Positions 41,911 through 49,807 of a stretch of DNA of 64,000 nucleotides are shown here, piece after piece (the first letter of the stretch is position 1; every line of letters begins with the position of its first letter). The stretch spans positions 179,502 through 243,501 of the forward strand of contig NZ_JBLOOT010000007.1 of the NCBI RefSeq assembly GCF_049800675.1, in the 5' to 3' direction. Under the pieces are notes generated by a model. That model was not told the origin of the DNA. It did no database searches and worked only from the letters and a program-made list of their open reading frames with translations. Origin of the DNA: Cauispirillum nitrogeniifigens (GTDB lineage: Bacteria > Pseudomonadota > Alphaproteobacteria > Rhodospirillales > Rhodospirillaceae). A program made the translations under genes and the position numbers.

Positions 41911-43872
41911 ATGCCGTTGGAATTCGACATCTTGTGCCGGGCTGTGGCGGCGGCGCTGCCCGCCGCCGGCGACCGGACCCTCGACGGTGCCGACGTGGTC
42001 GGGGCAGGGGACGTCGACTGGCCGGCGGTCCTCCAGGCGGCGTGTAACCATCGGGTGCTGCGGCCGGTGGCGGCGGCGCTGAATGGTCTTCCTCCGGGCA
42101 CGGTGCCGCCCGAGGCCCTGGCGCGCCTGAACGCCATGGAGCGGCAGCTTCTGCTGCGGTCCGTCGGCCAGGTTGCCGAAACCCTTCGCCTGAACAGACT
42201 GCTTTCCGACGCGGGGATCCGCGTTCTGACCTTCAAGGGCGTGCTGCTGTCCCGGCAGCTCTACGGAGATCCGTTCTGGCGCGGGCCGGGAGATATTGAT
42301 CTCCTGGTCGATCCGGCCAGCTTCGCCGCCGCGCAAAGCCTTTTGGTCGAAGCGGGGTATCGGGCCGTCGGCCGGGCGGTTGCGCCGGGTGCTCAATGGA
42401 CCGTGCGTGACCGCCAGTTCCAGCATTCGCAAGGCATCCTGGTGGAACTGCACCAGAGGCTGACCGCCAATCCGCACCAGTTTCAAACGGATTTCGATGG
42501 CTTGTGGGCCGACCGGGCCTTGGTTGACCTGGGCGGTACGATGCTGCCCACGCTTCCCGACCGTATCCTGCCGGTCTATCTGGCGCTGCACGGCTATCAC
42601 CATTGCTGGGGCCGCCTGTGCTGGGTCGCCGATCTGGCGGTGCTCTGCTCCACCCCGCAGCGGGCCGAGGAGGCTTTGGCCGCCGCGCGGGCGGCCGGCG
42701 TCGGCGAGGCCATGCTGATCGGGCTGCACCTGGCCACCCGCTGGCTGGGCATGCCGCCGGCCGAGGTGGCGGCCGTTGCGCAGGCGGCATCGCGCGGCGA
42801 CACCTTCATCCGTCACTTCTTCAGCGGGCAGGGCTGGCTCACGGTGCCCGATCGGGGCACCCCGCGCTGGCTGGTGCGCGAACTGCGGCGGCGGCGGAAC
42901 CGCTACCTCCTGGCCCCTTCCTGGCGCGGCCGCTGGCGGGAGGTGCGGGCCGACCTGTTCAACCCGATAGATCACGACGTTCTGGCGCTGCCCGCCCGCC
43001 TGTGGTGGCTGTACCCGTTGCTGCGCCCGGTGGGCTGGGTCCTTCGGAACTTCGGCCGGCGTCCGGCAGCGGGCCAGCGCCGGGTGGACGGGGCGCCCTT
43101 TCCAACCGTTGACGTGCTGGGCACCGCCGTCCATGCCCTCCGCTTTTCCGAGGCCCTGGCCTTTGCCGAGGGGGCGGTCCGGCAGCGGTCGCCGGTAACG
43201 GTCTGCCACGTCAACGTCCATACGGTGGTCGAAGCCTTGGAGGATGGCGACCTCCGCGACGCCTTCGCGGGCGCCTCGCTGCGCGCCGCCGATGGCATGC
43301 CGCTGGTCTGGCTGGGCCGCGCGCGGGGGCAGCCGGCGGAGCGGGTTTACGGCCCCGACTTCATGCGGGCCGTGCTGGGGGCGGCCGGGCAGTGGGTGGA
43401 GGATCGGCCGTCGCGGCATTTCCTCTATGGCTCCACTCCCGAGGTGCTGGCGCGCCTGAGCGCCCACATCGCCGCGTGCTATCCTCGGGCGGAGGTCGTG
43501 GGAATGCTGTCGCCGCCCTTCCGCCCCTTGAGCGAGGCCGAGGAACGGGACGACGCCCAGGCCATCGACGCCGCGCGGCCCGATGTCCTGTGGGTCGGGC
43601 TGGGCGCGCCGCGCCAGGAAAAATGGATGGCCCGCAACCGCCCTCGGCTTCAGGTGCCCCTGATCGCCGGAGTCGGCGCGGCGTTCGACTTTCTGGCCGG
43701 GGTCAAGCCGCAGGCTCCCCGGTGGATGCAGCGCGCGGGCCTGGAATGGCTGTTCCGCCTGGGAACCGAGCCGTCCCGTCTGGCGGGGCGCTACCTGAGG
43801 ACCATGCCGCGCTTCGTCGGGCTGCTGGCACTGGCGGCCGTGAGATCGCCGTTCAGGCAGACGGGGCGGTGA
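41911..43872 (+). CDS. Fusion of a nucleotidyltransferase (NTP_transf_5 type) and a WecG/TagA/CpsF glycosyltransferase
   Basis: 653 residues with two recognisable parts. Residues about 1-370 match the uncharacterised NTP_transf_5 family, with KGVLLSRQLYGD and the catalytic pattern GPGDIDLLVD (Asp128, Asp130). Residues about 399-630 are a WecG/TagA/CpsF glycosyltransferase, with DGMPLVWLGR (461-470), GAPRQEKWM (565-573) and GVGAAFDFLAG. The linker around 370-398 is short. NTP_transf_5 proteins occur in lasso-peptide clusters that also have an HprK-like kinase, as here; one is reported to glycosylate the phosphorylated peptide. WecG enzymes add N-acetylmannosamine-type sugars to lipid-linked intermediates. 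It opens the plus-strand arm of the RiPP cluster but borders the polysaccharide genes, so it may serve either. Confidence 0.85.
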   Translation: MPLEFDILCRAVAAALPAAGDRTLDGADVVGAGDVDWPAVLQAACNHRVLRPVAAALNGLPPGTVPPEALARLNAMERQLLLRSVGQVAETLRLNRLLSDAGIRVLTFKGVLLSRQLYGDPFWRGPGDIDLLVDPASFAAAQSLLVEAGYRAVGRAVAPGAQWTVRDRQFQHSQGILVELHQRLTANPHQFQTDFDGLWADRALVDLGGTMLPTLPDRILPVYLALHGYHHCWGRLCWVADLAVLCSTPQRAEEALAAARAAGVGEAMLIGLHLATRWLGMPPAEVAAVAQAASRGDTFIRHFFSGQGWLTVPDRGTPRWLVRELRRRRNRYLLAPSWRGRWREVRADLFNPIDHDVLALPARLWWLYPLLRPVGWVLRNFGRRPAAGQRRVDGAPFPTVDVLGTAVHALRFSEALAFAEGAVRQRSPVTVCHVNVHTVVEALEDGDLRDAFAGASLRAADGMPLVWLGRARGQPAERVYGPDFMRAVLGAAGQWVEDRPSRHFLYGSTPEVLARLSAHIAACYPRAEVVGMLSPPFRPLSEAEERDDAQAIDAARPDVLWVGLGAPRQEKWMARNRPRLQVPLIAGVGAAFDFLAGVKPQAPRWMQRAGLEWLFRLGTEPSRLAGRYLRTMPRFVGLLALAAVRSPFRQTGR

Positions 43873-43956
43873 GGCGCCGGAGTGGAGAGGCGCGCCGTGA
43901 TCTTGGGGCGTTCGGGGCCCTGCTGCACAAGCGCGCGAACAGGGGATGGTTTTCGC

Positions 43957-44874
43957 ATGTCTGATAAGCGGCTGTTCGGGTGGCGTGTGCGGAGTGACGT
44001 TCCGCTTCCCGATCTCCTCGACTGGAACGGCGACGACCGGGTTCCCGATGTCCTGTTCACCGTGGGGGCGGTTCAAGAAGGCCGCGAGACTTGGCGGAGC
44101 TTCAGCCCTGCCGCCCGCCTTGGTCCTGCGGGCGAGCTTCTGCTGTGCATTCCCAATGTGGCGGCCTATCTGGTGGAAGGCGGTTCCCGCGTCACGATCG
44201 AACCTTTTCTGCCCATTGGCGCGCCGGACATCCGCGCCTTTCTGCTGGGAACGGTTCTGGCGACGCTGTGCTTCAACCGGGGAATGATGCCGCTGCATGC
44301 CAGCGGTGTCGCCACGCCGCGCGGCGCCCTGCTGGTGTCGGGCAATTCCGGTCTGGGAAAATCAACGCTCGCCGCGACGTTGCACCGCTGCCACGGCTTT
44401 CCCTTGATCTCTGATGACATGTGCGCCTTGGATTTTCAGAACCGGGAGACGCCGGTTCTGTGGCCTGCGTTTCCACGGCTGAAAATGTGGAGCGACAGCG
44501 CCCGGTCCTTGCGGATGTCCACGGCCGGGGCGGAGCGGACCAGGGGGGAGTTCGACAAGTTCCACATCCCGGTCTCCGCATGGGAGTTCCACGCCGATCC
44601 GTTGCCCCTCGCGGCGCTGATCCTGTTGAACCGTACCCTGCTCCCGACCGAGCCGCAGGTCTCGCGGCTCGGGGGATTTGCCGCGCTGCAACGGCGTGAC
44701 ATGGTGCATCGCTGGATCCTGGGGGATGCCCTGGGGCATGGGCCGCTGATTTTCAGGGGACTGACCAGCATGGTGCGCGCCGCGCCGGTTTTTGAACTGA
44801 CCCGCTCCGACGATCTGGATGCCGTTCCCGACCTGGCGGCCCGGATTGTCGCGCTGGTCGGCACCGTGCCGTGA
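43957..44874 (+). CDS. HprK-like serine kinase of a lasso-peptide cluster
   Basis: About 305 residues from the ATG at 43957. It resembles the C-terminal kinase domain of HPr kinase: MPLHASGVATP followed by the P-loop GNSGLGKST (129-137) and LISDDMCALD. It lacks the N-terminal regulatory domain of true HprK. Relatives such as PadeK of paeninodin phosphorylate the C-terminal Ser of a lasso precursor. Here the precursor at 47698-47880 also ends in Ser. The stop overlaps the sulfotransferase start (TGATG), so both are translated together. Confidence 0.85.
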   Translation: MSDKRLFGWRVRSDVPLPDLLDWNGDDRVPDVLFTVGAVQEGRETWRSFSPAARLGPAGELLLCIPNVAAYLVEGGSRVTIEPFLPIGAPDIRAFLLGTVLATLCFNRGMMPLHASGVATPRGALLVSGNSGLGKSTLAATLHRCHGFPLISDDMCALDFQNRETPVLWPAFPRLKMWSDSARSLRMSTAGAERTRGEFDKFHIPVSAWEFHADPLPLAALILLNRTLLPTEPQVSRLGGFAALQRRDMVHRWILGDALGHGPLIFRGLTSMVRAAPVFELTRSDDLDAVPDLAARIVALVGTVP

Positions 44875-45716
44875 TGGACGGGGTCTATTGGCTGGCCTCC
44901 TACCCGAAATCGGGTAACACATGGCTGCGGTTCATTCTGTGGTACTGCATGCAACAGACTGAACCTGCCGAGATCGACATCAACGCCGCCACCCCCGGCT
45001 TTCTTGTCTATGGCTCGGAACGCGCGGCCTTTGACGAGCATGTCGGCGTCAAGGCCAGCGACCTCACCCACGACGAGGTGCTGGCCTGGAGGCCCGAGGT
45101 GCTGCGGCGCATCCTGGCAACCGGCCCGTCCTTCCGAATCCTGAAAACCCACGATGCCCGCGTGCTGGTGGGAAACGGGCAGGAGTTGATTCCCTCCGAC
45201 ATCTCGACGGCGGCCATCCACCTGGTTCGTGATCCGCGTGACGTGGCCTTGTCCCTGGCGCGTCATCTGGGGCGCAGCGTTGATGAGACGATCACGCTCA
45301 TGGGCACGCCCGGCCATCGCATGAGTGCCTCCCGCTCGCACCTGAACAAGCAACTATGCCAGGTCTGGTCCAGTTGGAGCGGGCATACGGAAAGCTGGCT
45401 CGCGCCCGCGCCGTACCCGATAAAGACCATCCGGTATGAATGCATGCGGGCGGATCCCGTGGCGGTGGTCGCGGGCGTTCTGGAGGTGTTGGGGATTCGC
45501 TGCCCGGCGGCCAGGCTCACGGCGGCGGTGGCGGCAACCTCCCTGGAGACGCTGCGGGCGCAAGAGGCGCGGGTCGGGTTTCAGGAGCGTGGCCGCTCGG
45601 GGGCCTTTTTCGGAGACGGGCAGGTCGGAGGATGGCGCAGCCGCCTCACCCCGGCCCAGCAGCGCCGGATCGAGGCGGACCATGGTCCGGTGATGCAGGC
45701 ATTAGGCTATCTGTAA
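44874..45716 (+). CDS. PAPS-dependent sulfotransferase in the RiPP cluster
   Basis: 280 residues, sulfotransferase family. The 5'-phosphosulfate-binding loop is ASYPKSGNTWLRF at the N-terminus and the 3'-phosphate-binding motif is IHLVRDPRDVALSL near residue 110. ATG 44874 overlaps the HprK stop; GTG 44871 is one codon earlier. It transfers sulfate from PAPS to a hydroxyl of a small molecule, sugar or peptide. Position in the operon suggests the lasso peptide or its attached sugar as acceptor; an exopolysaccharide substrate is equally possible. It is convergent with the cyclase gene and only 5 bp from it. Confidence 0.83.
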   Translation: MDGVYWLASYPKSGNTWLRFILWYCMQQTEPAEIDINAATPGFLVYGSERAAFDEHVGVKASDLTHDEVLAWRPEVLRRILATGPSFRILKTHDARVLVGNGQELIPSDISTAAIHLVRDPRDVALSLARHLGRSVDETITLMGTPGHRMSASRSHLNKQLCQVWSSWSGHTESWLAPAPYPIKTIRYECMRADPVAVVAGVLEVLGIRCPAARLTAAVAATSLETLRAQEARVGFQERGRSGAFFGDGQVGGWRSRLTPAQQRRIEADHGPVMQALGYL

Positions 45717-45721
45717 CCCGT

Positions 45722-47668
45722 TCAGCTCTCGTTGCCGCCATCGACCCAGCGCAGGAAGCGCCCGATCTGCATGGTCTGGCTCAGGATGGTTTGGTACTGC
45801 AACCGCCGGGCATGGGCTTCCTGCGCGTCGGCGGGCCAGCGGTCAATCAAGGACTTCAGCCTGGGAAGATCGAGAATGCCGGCGACCAGGGGAATGCGCT
45901 CCATCTGTTCCAGATCGGCCGCGAAGATGTCCTTCTGCTGACTGAGGCGGGCAAACCAGTGGCCGTTTTGCTGTCCGCGCCGGGGTTCGTCGATCAGGCG
46001 GGGCGGCAGCCGGTCGGCCAGAACCCGGCGGGCCAGACTCCGCGAGCGGCCATCGATCACATACTGTTCCGGCGGGATGGCCAGACAGAACTCGGCCAAA
46101 GCCCGGTCGGCGAAGGGATCGATCAGGTCCAGGCCGTAGTAGGCGCGGAGCGTGGTCAAGATCTCCACCTGCCGGGTCCAGCGGTTGTGCAGGAAGTGGG
46201 CACGTTGAACGCGGCTGTCCGGGTTGGTGGTGATGATGCCCTCTTCGCCCCAGCGGTCGGCCAGACCCTCCAGGTCGATACGGTTGAGCAGGTCGGGACG
46301 GACATAGGTCCAGTCCTTCCACTCCTTGTTGTTCCGCCCCAGGAGGCGGCGCCGCACGGCACGCGCCTCGGGCCATGCCCGGCCGATGGCGGGGATCAGG
46401 TGATCGCGGGCCCGGCGCCCGCGATAGCCCATGACCTTTGGGAACAGCCGCAGGAATGACAGAAGGCGTCCCCGCCGCAGCATGTCGGAGAAGATCAGCC
46501 CCTCGTCGAAGCTGAGGGTGAAATTTCCCATGGTGCCGACCATCACGCTGGAATGGCCGTGGGCCTGGACCGCCTTGTACAGCGGATCAAACCAGCCAAG
46601 ATGGGACGTGGAGATGACCGACCGCCCGCCCGCAAGAAACAGCGGAGTGGGGTCCCTCTCGAACGCGGCAAGTTCGGTGGAGACGCAGAAATGCGGCCGG
46701 AGGCTGGGGTAGCGTCGGGCCAGGTCCTCGACCGAGGGCCGTTCATCGGCATAGTTGGTCGGGGATATGGGCGCGGCGGAGCCCTCGGCGGGAACGGCCG
46801 TGTAGGTGTCAAGGGGGGTATCCCCCAGCTGCCGGGCCGCCGTTGCCGCCAGACCCGAACTGTCCAGGCCGCCCGTGACCGTCACAGCCGGTGGCCGCGC
46901 GCCTTGGAGGCGCTTTCTTACAGCACTATCCAGCAGGTCCCGCGCGGCCTCCACATAGTCGTCGTCGCGGCGATAGCGCAGGCGCTTGGCGGGGTCGGGG
47001 CGCCAGATGGTTCCCTCGCGGATGCCCTCCGCTCCGGCCCATACCAGGCTGCCCTGGGGAACATGGCGCACCTGCTCGAACACCGTATCCGCCGGGTCGA
47101 GGACCATCAGCGCGACATGGGCGGCAATATTGGCGACCGAGGGTGTCCGCGGCACCGAGGGAAAGCGGAACAGCAAGGCCAGGGAGGAGGCGAACCATGT
47201 GCCGTGCGGGCTGTGATGCCAATACAGCGTGCGCGAGGACATGGGGGACGCGGCAAGCAACAGGGTGCCTGTCTTGGGATCCCACCTGGCCAAGGTGTAG
47301 TCCCCCTCCAGGGCGTCCAGGGCCGCCGCCATGGAGTCATTGCTGTGGCGCTCCAGCCAAGCCGCCGCCAACGCTGCTTCGGACAAGTGCCGGGGCAGAT
47401 GATGGCGGCTGGCAAAGTCTGGTGCATCAAACAAGCGGCCGGTCAGGACCAGCCCGCGTCCGGCGGAGTCGACGGCCTTGCCGCCCAGCACGGAGGCCCG
47501 CTCCTGTGTGCCCCCCAGGGTGGAGGCACCGTCTGGCATGACCCCCAGGACGGCCTGCGCGCCCTCTCGGTGCGTTCCAGACCATAGATGCTGACGCGGA
47601 ACCGCAGAACTGACCCGGCCAAGGTCCGCAGCGCGCGGCGGATGGCCGCAACAGCCGATCAGGGCCAT
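45722..47668 (-). CDS. Asparagine-synthetase-like lasso cyclase (C protein)
   Basis: 648 residues: a degenerate N-terminal glutaminase-like domain and a C-terminal ATP-pyrophosphatase domain. The PP-loop TVTGGLDSSGLAA (about 263-275) is intact. Residue 2 is Ala, not the catalytic Cys of true glutamine amidotransferases, as expected for lasso cyclases, which adenylate an Asp/Glu side chain and close the ring onto the core N-terminus. The gene follows the precursor by 29 bp in the same direction. A genuine asparagine synthetase is unlikely given the missing Cys2 and the context of B1 and B2 genes. Confidence 0.9.
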   Translation of the reverse strand: MALIGCCGHPPRAADLGRVSSAVPRQHLWSGTHREGAQAVLGVMPDGASTLGGTQERASVLGGKAVDSAGRGLVLTGRLFDAPDFASRHHLPRHLSEAALAAAWLERHSNDSMAAALDALEGDYTLARWDPKTGTLLLAASPMSSRTLYWHHSPHGTWFASSLALLFRFPSVPRTPSVANIAAHVALMVLDPADTVFEQVRHVPQGSLVWAGAEGIREGTIWRPDPAKRLRYRRDDDYVEAARDLLDSAVRKRLQGARPPAVTVTGGLDSSGLAATAARQLGDTPLDTYTAVPAEGSAAPISPTNYADERPSVEDLARRYPSLRPHFCVSTELAAFERDPTPLFLAGGRSVISTSHLGWFDPLYKAVQAHGHSSVMVGTMGNFTLSFDEGLIFSDMLRRGRLLSFLRLFPKVMGYRGRRARDHLIPAIGRAWPEARAVRRRLLGRNNKEWKDWTYVRPDLLNRIDLEGLADRWGEEGIITTNPDSRVQRAHFLHNRWTRQVEILTTLRAYYGLDLIDPFADRALAEFCLAIPPEQYVIDGRSRSLARRVLADRLPPRLIDEPRRGQQNGHWFARLSQQKDIFAADLEQMERIPLVAGILDLPRLKSLIDRWPADAQEAHARRLQYQTILSQTMQIGRFLRWVDGGNES

Positions 47669-47697
47669 GATCTGAGGGAACTATTCATCTAACGCGC

Positions 47698-47880
47698 TCA
47701 GGAGGCGCAACTGATCACCCCGGTTCCGGACTCGGGCGCCGGCAGCCACGACGGGCCGGTGGCCCGAATATCGGTTTCGGTCACGCAAGACAGCGGCGCC
47801 ACCCAGGTCAGGGGCTTCCGGGGGGCCGGCATCGCTTGCATCCGATGAGACTCGCCGTGCGGCGCGGTGTTCTCTGCCAT
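47698..47880 (-). CDS. Candidate lasso-peptide precursor
   Basis: 60 residues, preceded by GGAGGGG about 9 nt from the ATG at 47880. It lies between the B2 peptidase and cyclase genes, where precursors normally sit. The leader contains W26-x-x-P29-L30, similar to the YxxP...L recognition element read by PqqD-type RREs. The most likely core begins at Gly42: GPSWLPAPE has Glu at position 9, allowing a Gly1-Glu9 lactam ring, and the tail SGTGVISCAS ends in Ser60. One oddity: a Thr is at -1 rather than the usual -2. A longer frame starting at 48024 is less likely because it runs into B2. Confidence 0.7.
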   Translation of the reverse strand: MAENTAPHGESHRMQAMPAPRKPLTWVAPLSCVTETDIRATGPSWLPAPESGTGVISCAS

Positions 47881-47942
47881 TTGTTCGTACCCCTCCGTGA
47901 CTCGTGAAAGGTTATAATGTGGTAGCCGCAGGTGTTGCAAGG

Positions 47943-48356
47943 CTATGTCGTCAAATCGGCCAGGGGCTGATAGCCCTCGGCCTCCTTTTCTCCGAGCAGG
48001 GTCGTGGTCCCGAGCATCAGCCATGCATGGGCATCAACACGTCCGTTCTCCACCTTGACGCCAAAGCGCACGACGCTGCCCCTGATCCCGCGCCGGGCCA
48101 GAATCATCCTACCGGATAGTGCCAGGACGAGGCACGAACTGTGCCAGGGCAGACTGTGCGCCACATGGTACAGGCGGCGGGTCACAATTTTTGCGCGCGC
48201 CAGATGAGGCGGGCTGGGGCGGTGGGGCGGTTGGTCCGTTGCCGAAGTCATGGGGCCAAAGAATCGTCGGCTCCACCGGAAGGGGACGATGAACACCAAA
48301 ATCCAGGCGACAATCAGGGCGGCGGTTGCTTCTGTCCGTGCAAGCACCTTTCTCAT
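47943..48356 (-). CDS. Lasso-peptide B2 protein (transglutaminase-like leader peptidase)
   Basis: 137 residues from the ATG at 48356; a GTG at 48380 would add eight. It has an N-terminal hydrophobic segment (IVAWILVFIVPF) then a Transglut_core3-like domain with the catalytic Cys75 in WHSSCLVLALSG and His110 in DAHAWLML. The usual downstream Asp of the Cys-His-Asp triad is not obvious: the expected position carries Gly or Glu (LLGEKE). It should cut the leader from the precursor. It is 62 bp upstream of the precursor in the same direction. Confidence 0.85.
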   Translation of the reverse strand: MRKVLARTEATAALIVAWILVFIVPFRWSRRFFGPMTSATDQPPHRPSPPHLARAKIVTRRLYHVAHSLPWHSSCLVLALSGRMILARRGIRGSVVRFGVKVENGRVDAHAWLMLGTTTLLGEKEAEGYQPLADLTT

Positions 48357-48599
48357 GGCCGTTTCCGATACGCTAGCCACCGGCAGGTATTCTGTGCTGG
48401 AAATTCAGAAGGTGTCAACGGATCAAACCCTTAGGGCCTCATGACTCCGGTGCCGCTGGCTCCATTTTAGGGTGGTCGGGGAGGGGTGCCGTTGGACCGT
48501 TCAGCCCGGCTTTTTCAGGGGCCTCTTGCCGGAAGCAGTACGCATGAAAAGAGATGCGTGCTACCGAGACGCGGTATAGTTCGCTGAGGGGGGGCGCCG

Positions 48600-49493
48600 A
48601 TGGACGATCAAATCTCGCTTGCCAGGCGGGCGATGCTTCACAGCCCGCTCGTTCTGTCCCAGTTCCGGGCGGGGGCAGAGGCCCGTTTGCGGGTAGCCCC
48701 CGAGGACCCGGCGGGGCTTTGGAGGCTTGCTCAGCTCTGTCGTGCGCTGGGTGACTTTGATGCCGCCGCCCAATCCTATGATGCCTATGCCCGCGTTCGG
48801 CCCGGCGATCCGTTGGGGACGGCCTTGGCCCGGCTGATGCGGGGCGATCCCGACGGGATGGTCGGGCTGGCGGGGCCGTCGCCGTTTCTGCGCATCGAGC
48901 ATTTTCTGAATGATGCGGACCACGCCGCGCTGTGGGCGCGCGTGGCCGCCTGTGCGGCCCACCTCCGTCCAAGCCGCGTCTACGGCGAGGAGGGGGCCGA
49001 TCTGAAAGACAAAGATCAGTCGCGGGTTGATCCGGTCCGTCGCGTGTCCATGTTGGCCCTGGCCGATGCGGGCCTGCGCGCCTTTCTGCTGCCGAAGTTG
49101 GAGGCGGTGATGGCGGTCCTGGGTTTGCCCGGCCGTTTTGGTCTGCCTGATCTGCATGGCGGGCGCGTCGAGATGCAGGTGACGAGTCATCTCGATCGTG
49201 GTTTTTTCAGTCTTCACCGGGATACAGGGCCGGCTACGCCAGACCGCACGCTGACATTTGTTTACTATCTGGCGCGTTTTCCCGTTCGTTATAGCGGCGG
49301 CGATCTGTTGCTGCACGACGAGGAGGAGGGTAATGCGAACGGTAATTTCACACGCATCGCCCCCGTCAATAACAGCTTGGTTTTATTCCCATCCGGTCGC
49401 CTGCATGAGGTTCTTCCGATCACTTGTGATAGTGCTGACCCGCTTGACGGACGCATTACCATCAATGGCTGGTTCCACAATAAGGGGTGGTGA
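48600..49493 (+). CDS. 2OG-Fe(II) oxygenase (prolyl-4-hydroxylase superfamily) with N-terminal TPR-like part
   Basis: 297 residues. Residues about 20-75 look like one or two TPR helices (AGLWRLAQLCRALGDFDAAAQSY in part). The C-terminal jelly roll has the iron triad His206, Asp208 (SLHRDTGP) and His269 (SGRLHEVLPI), and the 2-oxoglutarate-binding Arg285 (GRITING). The ATG at 48600 follows GAGGGGGG. In the middle of the RiPP cluster it is a good candidate to hydroxylate the peptide; a free small-molecule substrate is not excluded. It is transcribed divergently from the precursor block and convergently with the PqqD-like gene. Confidence 0.83.
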   Translation: MDDQISLARRAMLHSPLVLSQFRAGAEARLRVAPEDPAGLWRLAQLCRALGDFDAAAQSYDAYARVRPGDPLGTALARLMRGDPDGMVGLAGPSPFLRIEHFLNDADHAALWARVAACAAHLRPSRVYGEEGADLKDKDQSRVDPVRRVSMLALADAGLRAFLLPKLEAVMAVLGLPGRFGLPDLHGGRVEMQVTSHLDRGFFSLHRDTGPATPDRTLTFVYYLARFPVRYSGGDLLLHDEEEGNANGNFTRIAPVNNSLVLFPSGRLHEVLPITCDSADPLDGRITINGWFHNKGW

Positions 49494-49504
49494 TCGCGGT
49501 AAAA

Positions 49505-49798
49505 TTATTCTGCTGTAGTGTTTTTAACTGTAATGAGTCCTTTTTCTTTGAAGTGCTCCAGGAAGGCGACGACGTCGGCCTCGATTGCAGAAGTGGGCAC
49601 TTCGTATTTCTCGCTCATAGTCTGAAGAAGTTCATTGGTCGCAAGCGGCCTGTCCAGTTGCTTCCAGATTTCCTGGCTGGTTTCCGTCAGGCAGTAATAT
49701 CTTCCATTGGCTTCGCTCATGAGGACTGTTTCTTCGAATATCTCAGCAGAAAGGACTCCCTCTGCTCTGGTGATGATGTCGGTGAGGGTGATGGGCAT
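49505..49798 (-). CDS. PqqD-family RRE protein (lasso B1-like)
   Basis: 97 residues matching PqqD-type RiPP recognition elements, with NGRYYCLTETSQEIWKQL and DVVAFLEHFKEKGLI. Such proteins bind the leader of the precursor and present it to the peptidase and cyclase. Base composition is clearly more AT-rich than nearby genes, which suggests acquisition by transfer. The ATG at 49798 is preceded by GAGAG. It is on the minus strand, convergent with the oxygenase gene, 9 bp after a short upstream frame. Confidence 0.85.
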   Translation of the reverse strand: MPITLTDIITRAEGVLSAEIFEETVLMSEANGRYYCLTETSQEIWKQLDRPLATNELLQTMSEKYEVPTSAIEADVVAFLEHFKEKGLITVKNTTAE

Positions 49799-49807
49799 GA
49801 TGCTCTC

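Noticed and set aside
41815..44298. An 827-codon minus-strand frame opposite the nucleotidyltransferase-glycosyltransferase fusion
   Set aside because: No domain or ribosome-binding site; the plus strand carries catalytic motifs of two families.
45722..47668. Genuine asparagine synthetase
   Set aside because: The catalytic Cys2 is replaced by Ala and the gene lies between precursor and B1/B2 partners of a RiPP cluster, so a lasso cyclase is more likely.
47880..48024. A longer start for the precursor at 48024
   Set aside because: It would overlap the B2 peptidase and lacks a ribosome-binding site, whereas the ATG at 47880 has GGAGGGG at a good distance.
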